Assembly: GCA_903813345.2 (NCBI GenBank) | Contig: CAIIXF020000004.1 | Coordinates: 30,881,986-30,945,985, forward strand | Direction: 5' to 3' | DNA length: 64,000 nt | Source of the DNA: Owenia fusiformis | Taxonomy: Eukaryota > Annelida > Polychaeta > Sabellida > Oweniidae | The notes under the pieces: model-generated | Database searches by the model: none | Told to the model about the DNA's origin: nothing | Seen by the model: the letters and a program-made list of their open reading frames with translations, nothing else | Made by a program: the position numbers and the translations under genes | Shown: positions 49,801-61,800 of the stretch, one piece after another | How positions within the stretch are numbered: position 1 is the first letter of the stretch | Layout: each line of letters opens with the position of its first letter

Positions 49801-52800
49801 TAAACATACTTTATAATTCCCCGTCTGACCTAAAACTATATAAGAATAATGCCGTTTTTATCGTATATCCATTTCGATTCGTTCACTTTATACTTTAGTT
49901 GATGGGAACTGGGGAGAGTGGGGGCCGTTTTCCCTATGTACTCTATCCTGTGGCGGAGGGACACAATTCCGCACTCGACAGTGTAACAACCCAGCACCAT
50001 CCGCCATGGGGTCTCCCTGCAGAGGACCAAGCACAGAGTCGGCAAGCTGCAACACAAGGATTTGTCCAGGTAAGCCTTTGCCTTTTATCAATACCCAAGT
50101 GCCATCTGTGACAGTACATTTCTCGGTTGTATTCGTTCAGTGCGTTTCTCCTTTCACTGAGAGTCCATTTCAAACATGCTGCTATTGATTGCGTGTGGAG
50201 TATCATCCTCCAAACGCACGCCTCCGAGGTCGTTTAAAACTTTTATTCATTGTTGATGAGCTCTGGAACCTTAACTGGAAACTTGAGTTTGGAGGCTGGA
50301 TATGCCAAGTATAAATCTTTTAGGTCAGCTGGTCAAAATCAGCCAATCGATTGATCTAATTTACCGGTAGCAAAAGTAGTCTGATCAACAAGTTGTACAT
50401 ATGGTAAATACAAGGCCCTGCTCAGCTGGTCCTACTGTCACTGTGGCTAGTCGATCTATGTGGATGCAGTCAGGCACATGTAATGTTTCGTGAGTACTCG
50501 CCTCTGTACTTTTCAATGGAAGAGTTTTGCACTTCTGTTTTAATAATCTATATTTACTCATCCGTGTATATCATACTTCATTGATTTACAAAACCAAAGC
50601 TACGCTATAAACACACATTCTCTGATATTTTTACGGAGAATAGATAACTCAAACGAGTTCATTCGACCAGTTTTATCATCTCGCTCATAGCTGTGAGAAG
50701 GTATGTATAAGTTGCCATAGGTTTACCTTATAATGGGGAATATGCTGCTATTGATTGCGTGTGGAGTATCATCCTCCAAACGCACGCATCTGAGGTCATT
50801 TAAAACATTAATGCCGTGGTCACATTTGCTCCGATTTTTACTACGGCGCCCGGCCGATTGAGTGTTTTGTTCAAAATTGTATTCAATTTTGAACAAAATA
50901 CTAATCGGCCGGGCGCCGGTGCTGAAAATCGGAGCAAATGTGACCACGGCATAAATTCATTGTTGATGAGCTCTGGAACCTTAACTGAAACCTTGAGTTT
51001 GGAGGCTGGATATTTTCATTTTCCAAGGTCAGCTGATCAAAATCAGCAGCCAATCTAATTTACCAATAGCAAAATTAGTCAGATATCAGCAATGGTCAAG
51101 TAGTTCAGTTAAAATAAAGGTCTATGCGGTAGTTTTGATTGGCCAGCACTCATGTTTTGCTAGTGCTAAACAGTGTCTATAAATTCACTTTCTTATCGTA
51201 GTTCACGGAAACTGGGGAGGCTGGTCATTTTGGACTGAGTGTTCGGAAACGTGTGATGGAGGAGAACGTCACATGACTAGGTCATGTGACAGCCCGGCCC
51301 CTGCATTCGGCGGTGACCCGTGTGAAGGCCCGGATGTAATTGTTGAAGAATGCAACACTGGAACTTGCCCAGGTGGGTAGAAAATATATAAATACGAAAG
51401 GCAGTCGGAAAACCAATCTATATACATGTAGGATATGTCGATATACTTATACTCAACAAGCAACGCCATGGTCAACTGTTTTCTGTAATTGGTTCGATTG
51501 GTCAACAATTTCAGCAAATTTATGGGGGCAATATCCAATAAGACCTTTAAATATGGTACATTGATTTAAATTTTTAAAAAAACTGACAGATGTCAGTAAG
51601 GTCAAACTACATGTAACTTGTGGGAGCCATGTTTTCTCATGATGGCCTATTCATTCCAAAAAATTGTTCACTCATGTCTCTCTTGTTGTCAATTGATAAT
51701 TGTGCTATGTGATTGTGTTTTCGCCAAGACCTGTGCCCGCCAGATATGAGGCTGATGAACTACGTGAAAACTCAGAGCAGGAATACGAGGGGAGATGGAT
51801 GGACATGCGCGTGTAAGATACAATGCCATGAACATTACCGTAAGTTTTATGTTCTTATAAGGGTAAGGAAGGGGATAAAGGAATACGAGGGGAGATGGAT
51901 GGGCATGCGCGTGTAAGATACAATGCCAGGAACATTGCCGAAAGTTTTATGGTCTTCTAAGGGTAAGGAAGGGGATAAAGGAATACGAGGGGAGATGGAT
52001 GGACATGCGCGTGTAAGATACAATGCCAGGAACATTGCCGTAAGTTTTATGGTCTTCTAAGGGTAAGGAAGGGGATAAAGGAATACGAGGGGAGATGGAT
52101 GGACATGCGCGTGTAAGATACAATGCCATGAACATTGCTGTAAGTTTTATGGTCTTATAAGGGTAAGGAAGGGGATAAAGGAATACGAGGGGAGATGGAT
52201 GGACATGCGCGTGTAAGATACAATGCCAGGAACATTGCCGTGAGTTTTATGGTCTTATAAGGGTAAGGAAGGGAATTAAGTAATATATACGAGGGGAGAT
52301 GGATGGACATGCGCGTGTAAGATACAATGCCAGGAACATTGCCGTAAGTTTTATGGTCTTATAAGGGTAAGGAAGGGGATAAAGGAATACGAGGGGAGAT
52401 GGATGGGCATGCGCGTGTAAGATACAATGCCATGAACATTGCCGTAAGTTTTATGTTCTTATAAGGGTAAGGAAGGGGATAAAGGAATACGAGGGGAGAT
52501 GGATGGACATGCGCGTGTAAGATACAATGCCATGAACATTGCCGTAAGTTTTATGGTCTTATAAGGGTAAGGAAGGGGATAAAGGAATACGAGGGGAGAT
52601 GGATGGGCATGCGCGTGTAAGATACAATGCCATGAACATTGCCGTAAGTTTTATGTTCTTATAAGGGTAAGGAAGGGGATAAAGGAATACGAGGGGAGAT
52701 GGATGGACATGCGCGTGTAAGATACAATGCCATGAACATTGCCGTAAGTTTTATGTTCTTATAAGGGTAAGGAAGGGGATAAAGGAATACGAGGGGAGAT

Positions 52801-55800
52801 GGATGGACATGCGCGTGTAAGATACAATGCCATGAACATTGCCGTAAGTTTTATGGTCTTATAAGGGTAAGGAAGGGGATAAAGGAATACGAGGGGAGAT
52901 GGATGGACATGCGCGTGTAAGATACAATGCCATGAACATTGCCGTAAGTTTTATGGTCTTATAAGGGTAAGGAAGGGGATAAAGGAATACGAGGGGAGAT
53001 GGATGGACATGCGCGTGTAAGATACAATGCCATGAACATTGCCGTAAGTTTTATGGTCTTATAAGGGTAAGGAAGGGGATAAAGGAATACGAGGGGAGAT
53101 GGATGGACATGCGCGTGTAAGATACAATGCCATGAACATTGCCGTAAGTTTTATGGTCTTATAAGGGTAAGGAAGGGGATAAAGGAATACGAGGGGAGAT
53201 GGATGGGCATGCGCGTGTAAGATACAATGCCAGGAACATTGCCGTGAGTTTTATGGTCTTATAAGGGTAAGGAAGGGAATTAAGTAATATATACGAGGGG
53301 AGATGGATGGACATGCGCGTGTAAGATACAATGCCAGGAACATTGCCGTAAGTTTTATGGTCTTATAAGGGTAAGGAATGGGATAGAGGAATACGAGGGG
53401 AGATGGATGGACATGCGCGTGTAAGATACAATGCCATGAACATTGCCGTAAGTTTTATGTTCTTATAAGGGTAAGGAAGGGGATAAAGGAATACGAGGGG
53501 AGATGGATGGACATGCGCGTGTAAGATACAATGCCATGAACATTGCCGTAAGTTTTATGTTCTTATAAGGGTAAGGAAGGGGATAAAGGAATACGAGGGG
53601 AGATGGATGGACATGCGCGTGTAAGATACAATGCCATGAACATTGCCGTAAGTTTTATGTTCTTATAAGGGTAAGGAAGGGGATAAAGGAATACGAGGGG
53701 AGATGGACGGACATGCGCGTGTAAGATACGATGCCATGAACATTGCCGTAAGTTTTATGTTCTTATAAGGGTAAGGAAGGGGATAAAGGAATACGAGGGG
53801 AGATGGATGGACATGCGCGTGTAAGATACAATGCCATGAACATTGCTGTAAGTTTTATGGTCTTATTAGGAGAAATAAAGCTACACGTTTTGAGGTACCT
53901 TCACGTGGACGCGTCAAATCATGCCTGTCATAATATATGCTAACTTACTACCAAAACTGTTTGTCTCAAAGTACTAGTATATGTGAGATTACCAAAATGT
54001 ACAACTCTGAGTTCAAGTCAATAAAGCATGTAAATGTTTTGATATAAAGAAGATTCTTAATCTTGTCTTTACGGAATATTTAGAGTAGTTCTGATAGAAC
54101 TTTATAGATCCTTATATGGTGTCAGATTCATAGAACAAGGAAATATGTATAGATTGGAACCACCCGAGCAATTTGATGTGACTCAACCCAAGTTATGGAG
54201 ACATTGGATTTCCAGGTTTGAGAGATTTAGGACAGCTAGTAAGTTGAAAACTGAAGCTGAATCTAATCAGATTGACACTTTGATATATGTCATGGGCCCA
54301 AAGGCTGAGACTATTTACAATACTTTTACGTATTCTGAAGACCAAGATAAAAACAAATATGAGACAATTTCCAAGAAATTTGAGCAGTATTTTGTACCCA
54401 AGATAAACATTATAGAGGAACAAAGACAGTTTCACAACCTAGCTCAAACCAGTAGTGTTGATAATTTCTTGAGGGAACTATACGACAAGTGTGAAGTTTG
54501 TCAATTTGGAGATAAAACAGCCCAGGATAAAGAAATTATGCATCAATTAATTGTTGGAATGAAAAATAAAGAGCTTGCCGACAAATTGAAGATTATGGAC
54601 TGTTAAGAAAAACAATTATCGTGTCAAAGGACGCTACAGTCAAAGTAAATCGAGTTCACAGGATAATATAAAGTGTGGCAAATGTCTGCTACAACATGAC
54701 AAGGGCAAATGTCCAGCCCATAACGAGACTTGCCGATATTGTAAATCCAAAGGACACTACAAACGTGCTTGCCGTAAATTGTTATCAAAATCGACACATA
54801 GTGCCCATAATGTTGAAGATTGTGATTCGACAGATGGTGATTCGTATCTCGGTGAAATATACGAGGCTCAGGCTACAGATTTTCTTGAGGAAGTTGTGAT
54901 CGACTTGGATGAGATGATTACCAACGATAATGAACCTCCATGGTACCAAGAACTGAAGGTATGTGGTGAGGGTGTAAAGTTCAAACTTGACAGTGGTGCA
55001 GACGTGTCTGTAATTAACTCTTCCACTTATCAGAAATTTCAGTCAAAACCACCCCTGGTTTCATCTAAGTCCAAACTTAATAGTCTGGGAGGTAGAATCA
55101 AGAGTTTGGGTCAATTTAAGGCCAAGATTGAATATCAAGGGAAGATTTTCAAAACAAGTATTCATGTCGTAGATAATCCCAAGGGTTCAAATCTCCTGTC
55201 AAGAGGGTGTGCCACAGGGATGGGTCTTATCAAGCGTATTCATGAATTACGAGTACCTAAACTTGAATCTAAGGTGAAAGATCGAGTCAATGATCCTGAT
55301 ATTTTTGGAGATGTAGGTAAAATCAAATATCAGCCAATCAAGATTAAGCTCAAAGATGATGCTACCCCATATTGCATACCAGTTTCTAGACGTGTTAGTC
55401 TACCCCTTATGCCTAGAGTTAAAGCTAAACTGGAGAAAATGGTGAAGCAAGGTGTTATTTCGCGTGTTACAGAACCTACCGATTGGTGTGCGCCAGTGGT
55501 CGCAGTTGAAAAACGCAATGATCCAGAGCCAAGAATTTGTGTCGATCTTCGCCAGTTGAATAAAAACATAAAACGCGAGAAATTTATGCTTCCGTCAACT
55601 GAAGACTTGGTACATAAAATGAAAAATTCCACAGTGTTTTCCGTGCTCGATGCTTCAAGTAGTTTCTGGGGTCTAACCCTTGAACATGAAAGTTCGTTAC
55701 TCACAACGTTCATATCGCCTTTTGGCCGTTTCAAATTCAATCGAGTTCCTTTCGGTCTGAATTTTGCGAGCGAGTTATACCAAAGAATCATGATGGAAAC

Positions 55801-58800
55801 GTTCGAAGGTCTTGATGGTGTAGAGATATTTATCGATGATTTAATTGTTCATGGTAAAGATACTGCGGAACATGATCGACGGTTGTCAGCGGTTTTGGAG
55901 AAAGAGTGCTTAGCGGCAGTGTGGAGTTCAGAGAAATTTTCACGATATCTCATTGGTTTAGATTATGAACTACTCACTGATCACAAACCATTGATTCCAC
56001 TGATTAACACAAAAGACATTGATCAGGTACCAATCAGAACACAACGTTTATTGATGCGACTTATGCGGTTCAATGTAAAAGCAACATATGTGCCTGGTAG
56101 AGATATGGTCGTTGCGGATACTCTAAGTCGTGATCCATTGCCATATGATTGTGACGTTATCGAGAAACAGAAAGAAATTGAACAACATGTTGAAGCGATT
56201 GAGAAAAATCGTCCTATTGCAGATTATCTGATTGAATTGATAAAAACTGCATCCAGAACAGACCCAGATTTAATCCGTTTGCGAGATATGATCATGAAAG
56301 GTTGGCCTGACAGCGTAAAATCAGTGCCACCTGATTTAAAACCATACTTTTCGGAGCGTGGAATGCTTAGTATACAAAATGATCTCATATTACACGGTAC
56401 ACGAATCGTAGTTCCGAGTAGTTTACGTGCTGAGATTCTTGAGCGTATCCATCATGGACACTTGGGAATTAATAAATGTCGTGCGCGTGCTAGCGGTTCA
56501 GTGTATTGGCCTGGGATGAGCGGTGAGATTCGAGATATGGTAAACAAATGTACGCATTGTGCAACTTACCGGAATGCACAGAGAAAAGAACCATTAATCC
56601 CGACAAAACTACCGGATCGTCCGTGGAGTCAAATTGCGGCAGATTTATGTGAATACAAAGGTAAGCATTGGCTCGTGGTAGTAGACTATTTTTCGAGATT
56701 TCCGGAAGTTGCAAGATTAGAAAAGAATACAACTACAAAGACAGTGATTGACAAGCTTAAAGCTATTTTTGCGCGATTTGGTATTTGCGACACTTTAAAC
56801 TCAGATAATGGTCCACAATTCAAAAGTGCGGAATTTGCTGAGTTCGCCCGTAAATACAATTTCAACCACGTGACGTCTAGTCCAAATTTTGCGCAAAGTA
56901 ATGGTCAAGTAGAGAGGGGAGTTCAGGTATTGAAACGCTTCCTTCACCAAGATGATCCATGCTTAGCTTTACTGTCATATAGATCAACACCCCATGCATC
57001 TACTCAAGTTTCTCCTGCTGAGTTACTGATGGGGAGAAAAATCAAATCAACCATACCTACTTTGGCTACCAACCTAAAACCCAAATGGCCAAACTTGAAA
57101 GTTGTCAAAATGAATGATGAGAAAGCCAAAAGCTCCCACAAACATTACTTTGACAGGCGCCATGGTGTGCAACCATTGACTGATCTTACACCGGGTCAAA
57201 ATGTCCTGTTAAAACGGGAGGGGGAAAAGGGTTGGAATGTTAAAGGGAAAGTGAAATGTTCACATGAAAGTCCAAGATCTTACATTGTAGACACAGGTAA
57301 TGGGATATATAGGCGAAATCGCAGTCATATTTTGAAGGTTCCTGACTTTAGTCAACCATTAGATGAAACCACAACTCCCATTAAGGCTAATGGAGCCATT
57401 AGTTCTGATACATCTGTTCAAGATCACATATTACCCAGTGATCAAGCTGTAACTGCACCATTGTCTATTGAACAACCTAATCCACAACCTGATGATGTTC
57501 AACCTAGTGGTAGAATGCAAACTAGGTCACAAACTGGAACTGTTGTGAATAAACCAGTACGTTACAGAGATTAGGGACATAAACATTTAAAGTGATACTA
57601 AATTACATAAACATTTAAAGTGATACTAAAGTACATAAACATTTAAAGTGATACTAAAGTACCAAAAGAAAGTTCATAGAAATAACTTTAGGTATTAGAA
57701 ATAACTTCATAAATACTTTAGTGACTTTTTTACATATACATACATTTTGTAATCTTAAGGGGAGATGTCATAATATATGCTAACTTACTACCAAAACTGT
57801 TTGTCTCAAAGTACTAGTATATGTGAGATTACCAAAATGTACAACTCTGAGTTCAAGTCAATAAAGCATGTAAATGTTTTGATATAAAGAAGATTCTTAA
57901 TCTTGTCTTTACGGAATATTTAGAGTAGTTCTGATAGAACTTTATAGATTACAGTGTAATTCCCCCATTTGTAGTGCTTACTTGCTTTGGGCTATTATGA
58001 ATACAGTACATAGGCTCCTTGAAAGGAAAACCAATCGAATGGGGGGAGTAATCCCCGTGGTCATAGTATTACGTTCACAAGAATCTCTTCAAAACTTTCG
58101 GTTGAGCCGCTATTTTACGTCGGAATGTGTGAATGATTTATAGACCTCTGTACCTTCAATCCGTATCATGAAGTCTCGCGCCACTGTGCATTACATTTAA
58201 AGTATGGTGTCGTCAAGGGAAAGATCAATACCCGGTGATTTCAGCGGGAAGTGGCGTTTCGTTCAGTGGATGAGCTGCGCGCGCACGCATAAATGTGATT
58301 ATCCAAGGTATGAGTACCGTAATCCAACACCAAATTCGAAAATTCATAACAATACTTTGCACATATGGCGTTCGTGACCAACTATAAAACGCTTACCCCC
58401 CATAGTGTTATATATCAAAATGTACCTGTTCATATAGGGGTTCGATTGATCTACATCAAATTATAGGGAGTCAGGTTACTTTTTGAGATATCAGCGTCCA
58501 TTTATTGTGACTCGCGTTTGCTACCACTTCCTCAATTCTGATATGATGGGCAAACGCGTAGTAAACATGCTCACGTCGGAACTATTTTTGACCTACATCG
58601 CTATTTTCGTAATTCAAATGAAAGTTGAACTCCTCCTCTTTATTTTGATACCAAATAGTGGCATACTAGGTACCCTAGAAGCCAACTATGGCGTTATTTA
58701 GAACAAAACCACAAGTTTTTAAATGGACTATATAGGGGTCATACCTTTTGGCGGATGGATATGGAACCTCATACCTTAATGTGTTATGACATCACACTGA

Positions 58801-61800
58801 TTTTTGTCTCTGCAACTTTTTTTGGCAGAAAATATCATTTCTAGTTCAAAAATGCATAAAAACGTCGGAAATGGCTGAATATGTGAAAAATTTATCCATT
58901 TAGGCTAGAAAGGGTTAATTTGCCCTACCCCAAATACGTCTAAATATGCTGGTCTAACTTTGCCACTGTGACGTCACAAATCTAACCTGACTATCTCTGA
59001 GTTTATTGAAGAAAATGATACGTCTGACAAACAGCTTTCATTCCCTATATGGCACACCTTCTACTAAGAGTTGCATCATTGACTAAATCTAAGACAAAGG
59101 GCCTGTGTCCCGAGGATTTTGACTGAAATTTGGCCATTTTCGCCCAACTCTAACTAAATTGCAGTTTCCCTCACACCTGTATTTTGAAATAAATATTGCT
59201 ACAACGTAGCAATTTGAAAATCACACATGCTTACTGTTTCTGTCGACCTGACACGTGTATCTAGCCTGTAAAAATGAAAAATCGCTACATTGTAGCAATT
59301 TCACTGAGATATGGGCCCTGAAAATCATGTAATTTTAGCAAAAAATGAAGAAATAACCTGCAATTTTGACGGAATTTCAGAAGGCTTTCTTTCATTCCAG
59401 ACCCTCCACGGGCCTCTTATGACCATTCTTATACTCACAGAATGGTTGAAAGTGATTTCAAATCATTGTTTGCCCTACGCAGAACGAAAAAATCGATTCT
59501 GTTCTCAAAATCTGCTAGAATATTGGTCTCTGGCCAACTAGCAGACAATTTTAGGCCTCATATTAAGGTATGAGTACCGTAATCCAACACCAAATTCGAA
59601 AATTCATAACAATACTTTGCACATATGGCGTTCGTGACCAACTATAAAACGCTTACCCCCCATAGTGTTATATATCAAAATGTACCTGTTCATATAGGGG
59701 TTCGATTGATCTACATCAAATTATAGGGAGTCAGGTTACTTTTTGAGATATCAGCGTCCATTTATTGTGACTCGCGTTTGCTACCACTTCCTCAATTCTG
59801 ATATGATGGGCAAACGCGTAGTAAACATGCTCACGTCGGAACTATTTTTGACCTACATCGCTATTTTCGTAATTCAAATGAAAGTTGAACTCCTCCTCTT
59901 TATTTTGATACCAAATAGTGGCATACTAGGTACCCTAGAAGCCAACTATGGCGTTATTTAGAACAAAACCACAAGTTTTTAAATGGACTATATAGGGGTC
60001 ATACCTTTTGGCGGATGGATATGGAACCTCATACCTTAATGTGTTATGACATCACACTGATTTTTGTCTCTGCAACTTTTTTTGGCAGAAAATATCATTT
60101 CTAGTTCAAAAATGCATAAAAACGTCGGAAATGGCTGAATATGTGAAAAATTTATCCATTTAGGCTAGAAAGGGTTAATTTGCCCTACCCCAAATACGTC
60201 TAAATATGCTGGTCTAACTTTGCCACTGTGACGTCACAAATCTAACCTGACTATCTCTGAGTTTATTGAAGAAAATGATACGTCTGACAAACAGCTTTCA
60301 TTCCCTATATGGCACACCTTCTACTAAGAGTTGCATCATTGACTAAATCTAAGACAAAGGGCCTGTGTCCCGAGGATTTTGACTGAAATTTGGCCATTTT
60401 CGCCCAACTCTAACTAAATTGCAGTTTCCCTCACACCTGTATTTTGAAATAAATATTGCTACAATGTAGCAATTTGAAAATCACACATGCTTACTGTTTC
60501 TGTCGACCTGACACGTGTATCTAGCCTGTAAAAATGAAAAATCGCTACATTGTAGCAATTTCACTGAGATATGGGCCCTGAAAATCATGTAATTTTAGCA
60601 AAAAATGAAGAAATAACCTGCAATTTTGACGGAATTTCAGAAGGCTTTCTTTCATTCCAGACCCTCCACGGGCCTCTTATGACCATTCTTATACTCACAG
60701 AATGGTTGAAAGTGATTTCAAATCATTGTTTGCCCTACGCAGAACGAAAAAATCGATTCTGTTCTCAAAATCTGCTAGAATATTGGTCTCTGGCCAACTA
60801 GCAGACAATTTTAGGCCTCATATTAAGGTATGAGTACCGTAATCCAACACCAAATTCGAAAATTCATAACAATACTTTGCACATATGGCGTTCGTGACCA
60901 ACTATAAAACGCTTACCCCCCATAGTGTTATATATCAAAATGTACCTGTTCATATAGGGGTTCGATTGATCTACATCAAATTATAGGGAGTCAGGTTACT
61001 TTTTGAGATATCAGCGTCCATTTATTGTGACTCGCGTTTGCTACCACTTCCTCAATTCTGATATGATGGGCAAACGCGTAGTAAACATGCTCACGTCGGA
61101 ACTATTTTTGACCTACATCGCTATTTTCGTAATTCAAATGAAAGTTGAACTCCTCCTCTTTATTTTGATACCAAATAGTGGCATACTAGGTACCCTAGAA
61201 GCCAACTATGGCGTTATTTAGAACAAAACCACAAGTTTTTAAATGGACTATATAGGGGTCATACCTTTTGGCGGATGGATATGGAACCTCATACCCCAAT
61301 GTGGCCCAAATGCCCTAATACGTCACTTCCGCTGAATAGAAAAAAGTAGTATTCAAAAATAAATGTAGTCCCAACACAATTGTGATCATGACGAGTCAGT
61401 AAGCTAGTATGTAGGCATAGTTGTAATCTTTTTGCAATGGCAACATGCCATTTCTTCTGAAAATGCGTTTATTTGGGTTATCTGAAGGAAAATTTCGAGT
61501 CAAGTGGCGTATTAATTTTGCCTTCATTTTTGTGAATTTCAATTTGTGTCTGCAGAGAGAGGGGGTAGTGTCACAATTGACCAATTATTTCAAAAAGTAG
61601 ATGATTGGCCCCTATTGAGTTTAGTGTCAAGATGTAGCTTAGACATAGCTTTAGAACCTCAGATAGGCCAGTGAGGCCACGTAAATCCATAACTCGAGAT
61701 AAAAAGTCAGGCGTTTGCCCTTTTGCCCATTGACTAGTATGGTGACGTGAATTAGGGCAGTTTTGCCTATTAGTCACATGTGAAAGTGACCAAAATTTTT

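Larger units (their letters stand above)
53926..57949 (+). mobile_element. Ty3/Gypsy-like LTR retrotransposon, internally deleted
   Basis: LTRs of 184 bp (53926-54109 and 57766-57949) that look identical; each begins TGTCATAATATATGC and contains AATAAA. A primer-binding-like TGGTGTCAGATTCATA lies at 54117, and a purine tract AAGGGGAGA (57757-57765) directly precedes the 3' LTR. Internal order is gag, protease, reverse transcriptase, partial RNase H, integrase: Gypsy order. It is broken by a frame change between gag and pol and by a deletion inside pol. No 5-bp target duplication is seen. Confidence 0.88.

Noticed and set aside
55330-55791. Minus-strand 153-codon frame over the RT region
   Set aside because: It is antisense to reverse transcriptase motifs on the plus strand.
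58483-61221. 72- and 76-codon frames repeated in the 1260-bp units
   Set aside because: They repeat only because the DNA is duplicated; there are no motifs, and gaps between copies show no splice logic.
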